Below, one piece after another: positions 53,797 to 62,680 of a DNA stretch of 64,000 bases (position 1 is the first letter of the stretch; every line of letters begins with the position of its first letter). This DNA is from Gaiellaceae bacterium (lineage in GTDB: Bacteria > Actinomycetota > Thermoleophilia > Gaiellales > Gaiellaceae). The stretch spans positions 29,474 to 93,473 of the forward strand of contig JAUJMY010000011.1 in assembly GCA_030446625.1 (NCBI GenBank). Direction: 5' to 3'. The position numbers and the translations under genes are program-made. Below the pieces are notes generated by a model that saw only the letters and a program-made list of their open reading frames with translations, did no database searches and had not been told where the DNA came from.

Positions 53797-54363
53797 ATGG
53801 TGAGGCGAACGAAGCGCCGCGCGCTGCTTGCCGCCGCCGCGCTCGCCGCGCTCGGCGCGGTCGTCGTCGCGACGCCCGTGCTGGACGTGGGCGCGATCGG
53901 CGGCAACGACCGGCCGGGACCAGCGGCACCCGTCGGCGGCCCGAACGACGTGCCGGGTCCGGCGCCGGCAACGTTGAGCGACGAGCAGCGGGCGGAAGCG
54001 GCGCGGCTCGCGCTCGCCGATCCGCGCGTGCGTCGCGTGACCGCCGGCCGCGGGGCGTCGGTCGCTCGGGCCGTCCCGTGGGCGACGATGGACGAGCGCA
54101 CGTTCGGCGCGGTCGTCGCGATCGTGCTCGAGCGCCCGGCGTCGATCGACGCGCGCCTGCCGGCGACGGACTACGACGAGACGGAGCGCTCCACGCCGCC
54201 GTACCGCGTCGAGCACGTCCACGTCGTCGCGGAGGACGTGGACGAGCTGCTCGTCCGCGTCGACCTCGAGCGGCGGGCCGTGGTCTCGATCCAGCCGGGC
54301 GAGCGTGCGCGCGTGCTCGTGCCGGCGCCCGCAACCGCCCCGCCGGAAGGAGCGACGCCATGA
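53797..54363 (+). CDS. Secreted hypothetical protein (first of three-gene cassette)
   Basis: This 188-residue protein starts at ATG 53797 after an excellent SD (AGGAGGA) and has a signal peptide or N-terminal anchor (RRALLAAAALAALGAVVVAT). The mature part is Pro/Gly-rich near the start (DRPGPAAPVGGPNDVPGPAP) and then Ala/Arg/Val-rich, with an RVEHVHVVAEDVDELLVRVDLERRAVVSIQ region that could be two strands. No family is recognised. Its stop overlaps the next gene (ATGA), and the three genes form an operon downstream of a divergent sigma factor gene. Confidence 0.75.
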   Translation: MVRRTKRRALLAAAALAALGAVVVATPVLDVGAIGGNDRPGPAAPVGGPNDVPGPAPATLSDEQRAEAARLALADPRVRRVTAGRGASVARAVPWATMDERTFGAVVAIVLERPASIDARLPATDYDETERSTPPYRVEHVHVVAEDVDELLVRVDLERRAVVSIQPGERARVLVPAPATAPPEGATP

Positions 54364-55001
54364 CCCGGAGACAACTCGCCGCCGCCGTAGTCGCGGTCGC
54401 AGCCGTCGCGTGCGGCGTCTTCGCCTCGTCCGCGCGCGCGTGGTACACGTCGAACCTGACGATCCTCAGCGTGTACGAGGACTCGTTCAGGAACTACGAC
54501 TTCGAGAGCACGACGGTCAGCGCGTACAACGTCGACTGGCCGGTGAACTTCGTCTTCTTCAACAACGCCGAGGTCGACAAGGTCAAGTACGGGACGGGCT
54601 GGACCGCGTGGGGCTCGACCATGTACGGCCGCCTCAACGACGGCTACGGCTGGGTCTGGGACGGCGACCGCGGCGGCAAGGGCAGCTGGGACTGCTACGG
54701 CTCGTCCGTCAACCACTTCCGCACCTACGCAGACGCGGACGACCGCCTGTACAACGCCGCGTGGGGCTACTGGACGTTCGCCACGACACACCGCGACTAC
54801 AACGAGTGCGGCGGCGGCGACAAGTACAGCGGGAACAGCGAGTACGCGGAGTCGCTGCTCGCGAACCGGGCCCGCGAGGTGTGGGGCTGGTTCAACGTCT
54901 GGGAGGACATCCACTGGTACCACAACTACGAGCCGTCGCGGTTCGTGGGCTCGCACTGGTGGTGGAACAACGGCTACACGAGCTATGCCGAGGTGCCGTG
55001 A
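54360..55001 (+). CDS. Secreted Trp/Tyr-rich protein
   Basis: This 213-residue protein has a signal peptide (VAVAAVACGVFASSARA) and a mature domain packed with aromatic residues: 16 Trp and 18 Tyr by count, many in W-x-W or Y-x-W pairs (GYGWVWDGDRGGKG, HWWWNNGYTSY, WGWFNVWEDIHWYHNY). Two Cys are present (WDCYG, NECGGG). It is not rich in charges and has no known domain. The composition suggests a carbohydrate-binding or surface-exposed fold, by inference only. It is coupled to both neighbours. Confidence 0.78.
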   Translation: MTRRQLAAAVVAVAAVACGVFASSARAWYTSNLTILSVYEDSFRNYDFESTTVSAYNVDWPVNFVFFNNAEVDKVKYGTGWTAWGSTMYGRLNDGYGWVWDGDRGGKGSWDCYGSSVNHFRTYADADDRLYNAAWGYWTFATTHRDYNECGGGDKYSGNSEYAESLLANRAREVWGWFNVWEDIHWYHNYEPSRFVGSHWWWNNGYTSYAEVP

Positions 55002-56031
55002 GGCGCTCGGGCCGGCCGCCGCGAGGCGGCCGGCCCGCGTCGTGCTGCTCGGCTGGCTCGTGCTGCTGATCGCGGCGGCGGGCGCAGCCCCGGCGCGTGC
55101 CGAACCGGTGACGATCGACGGCTACGGGATGTGGGATCTCGCGCGCCTCGGCGTCGGCGACCAGGTCTTCCCGCTCTCGGAGAGACGCATCGAGCGTCTG
55201 AGCGTGCCCTACCGGCTCCCGCCGGGTGCCGCGCAGGGGCCCGAGGACTGGTACCTGATCCACCTCCACTTCGCGATCGCGATCAGCACCTCCGGCGCGG
55301 GCCACGTCTACGTGAGCGCGGCCACGAACGACAAGACCGCGGCGCAGTTCAAGTTCGAGCTCGCGCGGGTGGACGGGCGCCCGCGCGTCACGTGGAGCAC
55401 GGTCGGGATCGTCGACGGGAGCGAGCGCGGCACGACGAACGACGGGCGCTCCGAGCACCGGTTCGCGAACTACCTCCAGATCGGCGGCGTCTCGCCGGGC
55501 CTAGGGAGGCTCACGTTCCAGCTCGAGCGCTACGGCGACGTCCGCGTCGAGAGCCTGCGAGTGTTCGCCGACTCCGCACTCGAGGTCTCTCCGCTCGGCC
55601 CCGCGCGCGTGAAGCTGCGCCCGTCGGTGTCGGCGACGCCGGTGGCGGGCGAGACGCTGACGGTCGGCTTCACGCTCGCGAACGACGGCGGGCGAACGGC
55701 GCGACAGGTCTCCCTCGCCGCTGCGTTCGATCCGCGCCGGCTGCGGAGCGTGGACGGCGCGCTGCGTCGCTTCCCGCCGCTCGAGGCCGGCGAGTCCGTG
55801 GCCGGCCGCTTCACGTTCCGCGCGCGGCGACCGGGGCGCACGTTCGTCGACCTGTTCGCGCGCTCGACGAGCAACCGCCCGGGCGCGCGAATCGACGTGT
55901 TCGTGACGCGCCGTCCGCCGCAGATGTCGGTCTACACGACCTACGCCCGCTGGGGCGCGTCGGGGCTGCTCCTCGCGGCGTCCGGAGCGCTGCTCGCGTA
56001 CCGCCGGCGTCTCGCCGCGCGCGGCGGCTAG
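54985..56031 (+). CDS. Secreted protein with C-terminal membrane anchor (third of cassette)
   Basis: This 348-residue protein begins at ATG 54985, overlapping the previous gene by 17 nt. It has an N-terminal signal peptide (VVLLGWLVLLIAAAGAAPARA), a large extracellular part with strands that could form a beta-sandwich (VTIDGYGMWDLARLGVGDQVF; YLIHLHFAIAIS; LTFQLERYGDVRVESLRVF; FTLANDGGRTARQVSLAAAF is CARDB-like), and a final membrane helix (GASGLLLAASGALLAYRRRL). It is probably a surface protein that works with the two preceding gene products. Confidence 0.75.
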   Translation: MPRCREALGPAAARRPARVVLLGWLVLLIAAAGAAPARAEPVTIDGYGMWDLARLGVGDQVFPLSERRIERLSVPYRLPPGAAQGPEDWYLIHLHFAIAISTSGAGHVYVSAATNDKTAAQFKFELARVDGRPRVTWSTVGIVDGSERGTTNDGRSEHRFANYLQIGGVSPGLGRLTFQLERYGDVRVESLRVFADSALEVSPLGPARVKLRPSVSATPVAGETLTVGFTLANDGGRTARQVSLAAAFDPRRLRSVDGALRRFPPLEAGESVAGRFTFRARRPGRTFVDLFARSTSNRPGARIDVFVTRRPPQMSVYTTYARWGASGLLLAASGALLAYRRRLAARGG

Positions 56032-56061
56032 CTGGCGACGGGGCCGGGTAGACTGCGCGCC

Positions 56062-56229
56062 ATGCGTCAGGCGGCGTTCGAGCTCGTCTTCATGCTCGTG
56101 ATCCTGAAGCTGCCGGTCGCGTACCTCTGCTTCGTGGTGTGGTGGGCGGTTCGCGCGGAGCCCCGCCCGCTGGAAGGTGCCGCGCGCCCCGTGACGCCTC
56201 GCTTCCCGCGCCGGTCGGGCGCCGTGTGA
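56062..56229 (+). CDS. 55-residue membrane protein
   Basis: This is a small ORF from ATG 56062 (MRQAAFELVFMLVILKLPVAYLC) with one long hydrophobic segment followed by a Pro/Arg tail. A TAGACT -10-like box lies about 10 nt upstream (56048-56053), so it may be read from its own promoter. The 3' end falls in a short direct repeat, whose second copy supplies the stop. Function unknown; no family recognised. Confidence 0.5.
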   Translation: MRQAAFELVFMLVILKLPVAYLCFVVWWAVRAEPRPLEGAARPVTPRFPRRSGAV

Positions 56230-56249
56230 CGCCTCGCTTCCCGCGCCGG
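56191..56249 (+). repeat. 24-bp direct repeat, 35-bp period
   Basis: The 24-base unit beginning GTGACGCCTCGCTTCCCGCG occurs perfectly at 56191-56214 and 56226-56249. It probably arose by a short duplication. It spans the end of the 55-residue ORF and the start of the next. Confidence 0.8.
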
Positions 56250-56617
56250 TGGCCGGGAGCGGGCTCGCCGCCGCGCGGTGCGCGCCCGCACGACGGCCCG
56301 CGACGCCGCTACTCGCGCGATGCAGCGCGGTGCGGCGGGCGGGCGAGGGCCGGGCGCTGAGCGTTCCTTCCGACGCGCGGAGCCCCGCGACCGAGGCCAT
56401 CGCTGGACTGATGGCGTCCGCGGCGCTCTTCGTGAGCCTCGTCGGCGTCGTGCACCGGCCCGCGCGCGTCATCCCGGCTGCCATGCTCGTGGCGCTCGTG
56501 GCCGCCGCGCTCGGCGGGCGACACCAGCGGCTCGCCGCGCTCGCCGTCGCAGTCGCCGCGGTTTGCTTCGTCGCCGGGATGACGATCGCGGTTGCCACGC
56601 AGCGCCCGCTGTACTAG
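56249..56617 (+). CDS. Small membrane protein (start uncertain)
   Basis: This ORF of up to 122 residues has three hydrophobic segments in its C-terminal 80 residues (AIAGLMASAALFVSLVGVV; VIPAAMLVALVAAAL; LAALAVAVAAVCFVAGMTIAVA). The N-terminal 40 residues are Arg/Ala-rich and may be untranslated; ATG at 56411 and other GTG codons are alternative starts. No family is recognised. It lies 39 nt upstream of sucA on the same strand. Confidence 0.55.
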   Translation: MAGSGLAAARCAPARRPATPLLARCSAVRRAGEGRALSVPSDARSPATEAIAGLMASAALFVSLVGVVHRPARVIPAAMLVALVAAALGGRHQRLAALAVAVAAVCFVAGMTIAVATQRPLY

Positions 56618-56644
56618 AGGCGGCCCCGCGACGCGCGGCGCTGG

Positions 56645-56650
56645 TACAAC
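56645..56650 (+). promoter_or_regulatory. -10 element immediately before sucA (leaderless candidate)
   Basis: TACAAC ends 6 nt before the GTG start at 56657, the same spacing as at valS and the gamma-glutamyltransferase gene. Confidence 0.4.
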
Positions 56651-56656
56651 AAGGAC

Positions 56657-59542
56657 GTGAGCGGAGGACGCGTCGACGGGCTGAACACGGGCTACGCACA
56701 GCTCCTCCTCGACGAGTACCTCGAGAACCCGGAAGCCGTCCCGCCGGAATGGCGCGCGCTCTTCGAGAGCGGCGCCCCCGATCTGCTCGCCGGTCGCCCG
56801 GGCCTGCTGCGACTCGTCGAGCGGCTTCGAACGGGTCACGGCGAAGGGAACGGCGCGGCCGCCACGGCGCCTCCGGCGGAGAACGGAGCGCCGCTCACGG
56901 CGCCGACGGCGGCTCCGGCGGAGCCCGCCGACGTCGCTGCGCCGGACGTCGACGAGGAGCGGCACGGCGCCGTCGCCGCCGCGATGGCGCTCGTCAAGGC
57001 ACATCGGATGCACGGCCACCTGGCCGCGCGGCTCGATCCGCTCGGCTCCGACCCCCCGGGCGATCCCGCGCTCGACCCCGCACGCCTCGTGCCGGTGCTG
57101 ACGCCGGAGCTGCAGGCGCGCATCCCGGCGTCGATCCTCCGGCTGTACGTCCCGGGCGACACGCTGCTCGACGCTCTCCCGCGCCTCCAGGAGACGTACT
57201 GCGGGACGATCGCCTACGAGATCGAGCACATCTCCGACCACGAGCAGCGCGTTTGGCTCCGGCAGGCGATCGAGTCCGGCCGGTATCGGCGGCCCCTCTC
57301 GCAGGACGAACAGCGCGCGCTGCTGAAGCGGCTGAGCGAGGTCGAGGCGTTCGAGCACTACCTCAGGCGCGCGTTCCTGGGCCAGAAGCAGTTTTCCGTC
57401 GAGGGCCTCGACGTGCTCGTGCCGATGCTCGACGAGGCGATCGAGCTCGCGGCGGAGGGCGGGGCGCGCGAGATCGTGATCGGGATGGCGCACCGGGGGC
57501 GCCTGAACGTGGTCGCGCACACGGTCGGCCTCCCCTACGACGCGATCGTGCGCGAGTTCGAGGGCGAGCGCACGATGGAGGCGGTCGGGTCGGATCCCGA
57601 GGGTGGAACCGGCGACGTCAAGTACCACCTCGGCGCCCGCGGCACGCGAGAGACAGCCGCCGGCGAGGTGGCCGTGACGCTCCTCTCGAACCCGAGCCAC
57701 CTCGAAGCCGTCGACCCGGTCGTCGAGGGGTGGACGCGCGCGAGGCAGACCGACCGCGGCACGCCAGAGGGCGCGCACGAGCCGTCGGTCGCGCTCCCGA
57801 TGTTGATCCACGGCGACGCCTCGTTCGCGGGCCAGGGCGTCGTCGCCGAGACGCTGAATCTCGACGGGCTCGCCGGGTATTCGACGGGCGGGACGCTGCA
57901 CGTGATCGCGAACAACCAGGTCGGGTTCACGACGGAGCCGTCCGAGGGCCGTTCGACGCGCTACTCGAGCGACCTCGCGAAGGGCTTCGACGTTCCGATC
58001 GTCCACGTGAACGCCGACGACCCGGAGGCGGCGTTCACGGCGGCGCGGCTCGCGCTCGCGTTCCGGCGTCGCTTCGGGATCGACGTCGTCATCGACCTCG
58101 TCGGCTACCGGCGCCACGGGCACAACGAGCAGGACGAGGCGGCGTACACGCAGCCGCTGATGGCAGAGCAGATCGCGCAGCAGCCGACGGTCCGCGAGCA
58201 GTACGCGGCCGCGCTCGTCGAGGCGGGCGTCGTGACGCAGGAGGAGGCGCGCGGCTTCGTCGACGCTGCGCACGCGGCTCTGCGCGCTGCGCACGAGTCG
58301 CTGAAGGAGAGCTTCGACCGGCAGGTGCCGGCGAAGACGCGGACGGAGCGGATTCCCGACGCGAGCGGCGCCGACGTCACGACGTCCGTGCCCGAGGAGC
58401 GGCTGCGACTGCTGAACGAGGGGCTGCTCCAGGTCCCGGACGGGTTCACCGTGCACCCGAAGCTGCTGAAGCAGCTCCAGCGGCGGCTCTCGACGCTGGA
58501 CAACGGCGGCATCGACTGGGGCCAGGCCGAGGCGCTCGCCTTCGGCAGCCTGCTGCTCGAGGGGATCCCGATCCGGCTGACCGGCCAGGACACGGAGCGC
58601 GGCACGTTCTCGCACCGGCACCTCGTCCTCCACGACGCCCGCACGGGGGAGACGCGCACGCCGATGCAGCACCTCGACGGAGCGGCCGCGTCGTTCGAGG
58701 TCTACAACTCGCCGCTCTCCGAGTACGCGGCGCTCGGGTTCGAGTACGGCTACTCCGTCGCCGCGCCCGAGGCGCTTGTCTGCTGGGAGGCGCAGTTCGG
58801 GGACTTCGTGAACAACGCGCAGGCGATCATCGACCAGTTCATCGTCTCCGGCCTCTCGAAGTGGAAGCAGACCTCCCGGCTGACGCTCCTGCTCCCGCAC
58901 GGCTACGAGGGGAACGGCCCCGAGCACTCGAGCGCGCGGCTCGAGCGCTTCCTCCAGCTCGCCGCGCAGGAGAACATCCGGATCGCGAACTGCACGACCT
59001 CGGCGCAGTACTTCCACCTGCTGCGCCGCCAGGCGCTGGATCCGGCCGGACGGCCACTCGTCGTGATGACGCCGAAGGGGCTGCTCCGCCTGCGCGACGC
59101 CGCGTCCGACCTCGACGACCTGACCGGCGGCTCGTTCCGGCCCGTGATCGACGGCCACGCGGTCGGCGACCGCTCGGAGGCGAAGCGGCTCGTCCTCTGC
59201 TCCGGCAAGGTCTACTACGACATCGTCGGCCACGAGGCCCGGCGCGACGCGCGCACCGTGGCGGTGGCGCGGCTCGAGCAGCTCTACCCGTTCCCGGTCG
59301 AGGCGGCCGCGCGCGTCGTCGCAGCGTATCCCGCGCTCGAGGAAGTCGTCTGGGCACAGGAGGAGCCGCAGAACATGGGCGCGTGGCGCGCGATCCGGCA
59401 TCGGCTCGAAGAGGCGTCGCCCCGCGTGCCGGTGCGCTACGTCGGGCGGCCGTGGCGCGCGAGCCCGAGCGAGGGCTACCCCACGGCGCATCTCGTGGAG
59501 CAGGACAGGATCGTCCGCGAGGCGCTCGGCGTCGCCGCGTAG
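56657..59542 (+). CDS. sucA: 2-oxoglutarate dehydrogenase E1 component
   Basis: This is the thiamine-diphosphate E1 subunit of the TCA-cycle 2-oxoglutarate dehydrogenase, 961 residues. It starts near SGGRVDGLNTGYAQLLLDEYLENP, the E1o N terminus. The TPP-binding and active-site regions include EIVIGMAHRGRLNV, the HGDASFAGQGVV loop, FVDVVIDLVGYRRHGHNE-like sequence (IDLVGYRRHGHNEQDE) and the C-terminal transketolase domain (YEGNGPEHSSARLERFLQLAA). It lacks the fused E2-like domain of the mycobacterial Kgd protein. sucB and lpd are not adjacent. Confidence 0.95.
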   Translation: MSGGRVDGLNTGYAQLLLDEYLENPEAVPPEWRALFESGAPDLLAGRPGLLRLVERLRTGHGEGNGAAATAPPAENGAPLTAPTAAPAEPADVAAPDVDEERHGAVAAAMALVKAHRMHGHLAARLDPLGSDPPGDPALDPARLVPVLTPELQARIPASILRLYVPGDTLLDALPRLQETYCGTIAYEIEHISDHEQRVWLRQAIESGRYRRPLSQDEQRALLKRLSEVEAFEHYLRRAFLGQKQFSVEGLDVLVPMLDEAIELAAEGGAREIVIGMAHRGRLNVVAHTVGLPYDAIVREFEGERTMEAVGSDPEGGTGDVKYHLGARGTRETAAGEVAVTLLSNPSHLEAVDPVVEGWTRARQTDRGTPEGAHEPSVALPMLIHGDASFAGQGVVAETLNLDGLAGYSTGGTLHVIANNQVGFTTEPSEGRSTRYSSDLAKGFDVPIVHVNADDPEAAFTAARLALAFRRRFGIDVVIDLVGYRRHGHNEQDEAAYTQPLMAEQIAQQPTVREQYAAALVEAGVVTQEEARGFVDAAHAALRAAHESLKESFDRQVPAKTRTERIPDASGADVTTSVPEERLRLLNEGLLQVPDGFTVHPKLLKQLQRRLSTLDNGGIDWGQAEALAFGSLLLEGIPIRLTGQDTERGTFSHRHLVLHDARTGETRTPMQHLDGAAASFEVYNSPLSEYAALGFEYGYSVAAPEALVCWEAQFGDFVNNAQAIIDQFIVSGLSKWKQTSRLTLLLPHGYEGNGPEHSSARLERFLQLAAQENIRIANCTTSAQYFHLLRRQALDPAGRPLVVMTPKGLLRLRDAASDLDDLTGGSFRPVIDGHAVGDRSEAKRLVLCSGKVYYDIVGHEARRDARTVAVARLEQLYPFPVEAAARVVAAYPALEEVVWAQEEPQNMGAWRAIRHRLEEASPRVPVRYVGRPWRASPSEGYPTAHLVEQDRIVREALGVAA

Positions 59543-59557
59543 GCCCGCGGCGAGACC

Positions 59558-59752
59558 CTACGGCTTCGGCCGACGCGTCTGCCGCGCGCGGGCGGCGCGC
59601 GAGGCGAGGCGCGGACCGTGCTTCCGAGTCGCGTCGAGGAGCTGCCTGCGCTGCTTCAGGGGCAGGCGCCGCCACAGGTCGTACGCCGTCAGCACGAGCC
59701 CGAGCGGGCCCGCGCGGCGGGTCAGAAGTCGGAGGGGGCTCGGCACCCTCAC
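59558..59752 (-). CDS. Small basic protein
   Basis: This 64-residue protein is strongly basic (VRVPSPLRLLTRRAGPLGLVLTAYDLWRRLPLKQRRQLL ... RQTRRPKP). A helix with LVLTAYDLW is its only hydrophobic part. The GTG at 59752 is used; another lies two codons in. It converges with sucA, 15 nt away. No family is recognised, though small proteins with this DxWRRLP pattern are common in the phylum. Confidence 0.6.
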   Translation of the reverse strand: MRVPSPLRLLTRRAGPLGLVLTAYDLWRRLPLKQRRQLLDATRKHGPRLASRAARARQTRRPKP

Positions 59753-59897
59753 ATCGTCGCACGCGATCGGTACTTCTAAACCCGCCTCCGGCTTCGCGAC
59801 CCCCATTTGGGCGCTCAACCTCGCTGCGTCGAGAGCCGACATAGAGACAAAGGAGGTCCTCGAACAGGCCGCGGAGCGGCTCCGTGCCCGCGCAGAC

Positions 59898-61682
59898 ATG
59901 ATCAGCTTCAAGCACAAGCTCGTCCTGTACTTCCTCTTGCTGTCGGTGCTGCCGTTCGCGGCCGCGTTCGTTGCCTTCACCGCCGTCGCGGCGCGCACCG
60001 AGACGCGGCTCGTCGACGCGCGGCTCGAGGCGGCGCTCCGCGCGAGCGTCGTCGCCTACCGCGAGCAGCTCGACGCCGCGGAGCGGGCGGCTGCCGCGCT
60101 GGGGCGGAACCGCGAGTTCCAGAACGCGCTCGCCACCCGCGACCGCGCGCGGCTCGCCGCGCTGCTCGCACCGACTCCCGAGCTCCGCGTCGAGCTGCCG
60201 GGCGCGGCGTCCCCGCGGCGTGGAGCGGCGCCGGACGAGGAGCGGCGCGTCGCCGTGCTGGGCCCCGGCGCCAGGATGCTCGGCAGCGTGATCGCGACCG
60301 TGTCGCTCGACGGCCCGTTCCTGAGGCGCCTGCTCGAGCGTTCCGGCCTCGAGGAGGACGACGAGGTCGTGCTGCTGCGCGGCGACGAGATCGTGAACGG
60401 CTCCCGCTGGCTCGGCGGCTCGCTCGCCGTTCAGCGTGGTCGGACGACGACGGTCGAGCTCGGCGGCGCGCGGTATCGGGTCCTCGCAGGGGCGACGTCG
60501 AGCGCGCGCAACGCCGTCTCGCTCGCGGTCCTCGCGCCACAGGCGAAGATCGACGCCGCCCGCAGCGCTGCCGGACGACGCCTCCTCGGCGGGCTCGCGC
60601 TGTCGCTCCTGCTCGTGCTGCTCGTCGCGTACGTCGAGGGGCGTTCGATCGTCGGTCGCGTGCGCGCGCTCGTGCAGGCGGCCAACGAGATCGCGCGCGG
60701 GCGCCTCGACGAGCGGGTGCCGGTCCGCGGCCGGGACGAGTTCGCACTGCTCGCGCGAACGTTCAACGACATGGCCGCTCAGCTCGAAGGCCGCCTCGAG
60801 GAGCTCGAGGGAGAGCGAGGCCGTCTGCGCGAGGCGACGCTGCGCTTCGGCGAGACGCTCGCGGCTTCGCACGACGTGGATCAGCTCCTGCGCGCGATCG
60901 TCGAGACGGCCGTCGAGGCGACGGGAGCCGACGGCGGCGTGATCACGGGGCCCGAAGGCGAGATCGCGCGCGCGGGCGTGCCGGCGGCCGAAGACGACGT
61001 GACCGCGAAGCGGATCGGGCTCCCGCTCACCGTCGGAGAGAAGACGTTCGGGACGCTGATCCTCAGCGGGGCGCGCTTCGCCGTGAACGACCTCGAGACG
61101 GCGTCCATGCTCGTCCACCACGCCGTCGTCGCGCTCGAGAACGCGCAGCTCCACCTGATGGTCAAGCGGCAGGCGCTCGTCGACGAGCTGACGGGGATCG
61201 CGAACCGCCGGCACGCGGAGGAGACGCTGGCGTCCGAGCTCGCGCGCGCGCGCCGTCTCGGCGACCCGCTCGGGCTGATCCTCGCCGACCTCGACGACTT
61301 CAAGAGCGTCAACGACCGCCACGGCCACCCGGCGGGCGACGCCGTGCTGCGGCACTTCGCGGACGTGGTCCGCGACACCGTCCGCGAGATCGACCTTCCC
61401 GCGCGCTGGGGCGGCGAGGAGTTCGCGATCGTGCTCCCCGGCACCGACACCGACGGCGCGGTCCAGCTCGCGGAGCGCATCCGCGCGGCTCTCGCGAAGC
61501 GGATCGTGCTCACGCCGGAGGGCGTTTCGGTCCGCGTGACGTCGAGCTTCGGCGTCGCCTCGACGGACGGCGGCCACACCGTCGAGGACCTCGTCCGCGC
61601 CGCCGACGGCGCGCTCTACGACGCGAAGCGCGCGGGCAAGGACCGCGTCGCCGTCCCCGCCGAGCCGGCCGAGCTCGCGTAG
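59898..61682 (+). CDS. Membrane diguanylate cyclase (HAMP-GAF-like-GGDEF)
   Basis: This 594-residue sensor enzyme makes c-di-GMP. It has an N-terminal membrane helix (LVLYFLLLSVLPFAAAFVAF), an extracytoplasmic sensor region, a second helix (LLGGLALSLLLVLLVAYV), a HAMP domain (ANEIARGRLDERVPVRGRDEFALL), a GAF-like region and a GGDEF domain. The active site is RWGGEEFAIVLP, and an inhibitory I-site REID lies five residues upstream. The metal-binding DLDDFKSVNDRHGH segment is intact. An SD-like AAAGGAGGT at 59848-59856 lies 42 nt before the ATG with no normal start codon close behind it. The cyclase is likely active and product-inhibited. Nothing else is identified in 59753-59897. Confidence 0.92.
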   Translation: MISFKHKLVLYFLLLSVLPFAAAFVAFTAVAARTETRLVDARLEAALRASVVAYREQLDAAERAAAALGRNREFQNALATRDRARLAALLAPTPELRVELPGAASPRRGAAPDEERRVAVLGPGARMLGSVIATVSLDGPFLRRLLERSGLEEDDEVVLLRGDEIVNGSRWLGGSLAVQRGRTTTVELGGARYRVLAGATSSARNAVSLAVLAPQAKIDAARSAAGRRLLGGLALSLLLVLLVAYVEGRSIVGRVRALVQAANEIARGRLDERVPVRGRDEFALLARTFNDMAAQLEGRLEELEGERGRLREATLRFGETLAASHDVDQLLRAIVETAVEATGADGGVITGPEGEIARAGVPAAEDDVTAKRIGLPLTVGEKTFGTLILSGARFAVNDLETASMLVHHAVVALENAQLHLMVKRQALVDELTGIANRRHAEETLASELARARRLGDPLGLILADLDDFKSVNDRHGHPAGDAVLRHFADVVRDTVREIDLPARWGGEEFAIVLPGTDTDGAVQLAERIRAALAKRIVLTPEGVSVRVTSSFGVASTDGGHTVEDLVRAADGALYDAKRAGKDRVAVPAEPAELA

Positions 61683-61758
61683 GCCTTCGCGCCTGCAGAG
61701 GCGTCGCGAGGCGCTACAATCCCGCGCTCGAAAGCACGCCCCAGACACGGAGGAGCCT

Positions 61759-62064
61759 ATGCCGGTTGAGACGCCGTCGCTGTTTGCGCAGGTCATCCAG
61801 GACCACCTCGAGCTGAAGCAGCAAAACGCCGAGCTCGAGAACTCGATGCCGCTCGGTCGTTACAAGTCCGACGACCCGTTCGACAACCACCCGCTCTTCA
61901 AGACGGAGGAGCAGGCGCGTATCGAGGAGACGATGGACGGCGAGGAGACCTTCCCGCACGACGCGCCCGACCTCACGTGGCCCGAGGAGCCGGCGGCCAC
62001 CGTCCTGCCGGCACCGGACGAGAGCCTCTGGAGTCGCTCCCGCGACTTCGACTGGGGCGACTAG
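61759..62064 (+). CDS. Hypothetical acidic protein
   Basis: This 101-residue protein begins MPVETPSLFAQVIQDHLELKQQNAELE after a good SD (GGAGGAG). A TACAAT -10-like box lies about 41 nt upstream (61715-61720). The C-terminal half is acidic and Pro/Trp-containing (TWPEEPAATVLPAPDESLWSRSRDFDWGD). No domain is recognised. SD and promoter make it a firm gene call. Confidence 0.7.
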   Translation: MPVETPSLFAQVIQDHLELKQQNAELENSMPLGRYKSDDPFDNHPLFKTEEQARIEETMDGEETFPHDAPDLTWPEEPAATVLPAPDESLWSRSRDFDWGD

Positions 62065-62296
62065 CGCCGCCGGGCGCGGGCGCCTCCCGTAAGGTGGAAC
62101 TCCGCTCCGGCGTCCGCTCGCGCGGCTGAGCGCACGTTGCTCGCGCCCGTCTCTTTCGGCACCGTTCCCGTCGCTACGCACGCCCGGCGACGCGCCGGCG
62201 CCGCTCGTCGCCGCCCGCGGCGGACGTGGGCGTTTGCGCTCCGCGTGGCCGCGGGTATCGGGCCTCCGTCGAGGGCACACGAAAGAGGGAGCCGTG

Positions 62297-62680
62297 ATGA
62301 AGAAGCTGCTGCTGGGGATCGGCGCCGGGCTGGGAATCGCGTACGCGCTGCGCGACCGGATCCGCGCGCTCGTCGGAGGCGACTCGGGGACGCCGACGAT
62401 GAGCGACTTCGGAGCGCAGGGCGCGCCGAGCATCGCGAGCGCACCTGACGACGCCGTCCTCACCGACCGGGTGAAGAGCGAGATCTTCCGCGACGCGGAC
62501 CTCTCGTCCGGTCAGGTGAACGTGAACACGGAGTTCGGCAAGGTCGTCCTCCGCGGCGAGGTCGAGAGCGAGGACATGGTCCGGCAGCTCGTCGACGCGG
62601 CGCGCAACGTGCAGGGCGTGGAGGACGTCGAGAGCCTGCTCACGGTCGCAGGCTCAGAGGAGGGCGGCGACTCGGCGTAG
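62297..62680 (+). CDS. BON-domain protein
   Basis: This protein of about 127 residues has a short N-terminal hydrophobic segment (MKKLLLGIGAGLGIAYALRDR) and a BON domain (DDAVLTDRVKSEIFRDADLSSGQVNVNTEFGKVVLRGEVESEDMVRQLVDAARNVQGVEDVESLL, in parts), which is typically lipid- or envelope-associated. An SD-like GGGAG precedes the start. The preceding 62065-62296 contains no other gene I can identify. The gene converges with udgX, overlapping 27 nt. Confidence 0.85.
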   Translation: MKKLLLGIGAGLGIAYALRDRIRALVGGDSGTPTMSDFGAQGAPSIASAPDDAVLTDRVKSEIFRDADLSSGQVNVNTEFGKVVLRGEVESEDMVRQLVDAARNVQGVEDVESLLTVAGSEEGGDSA

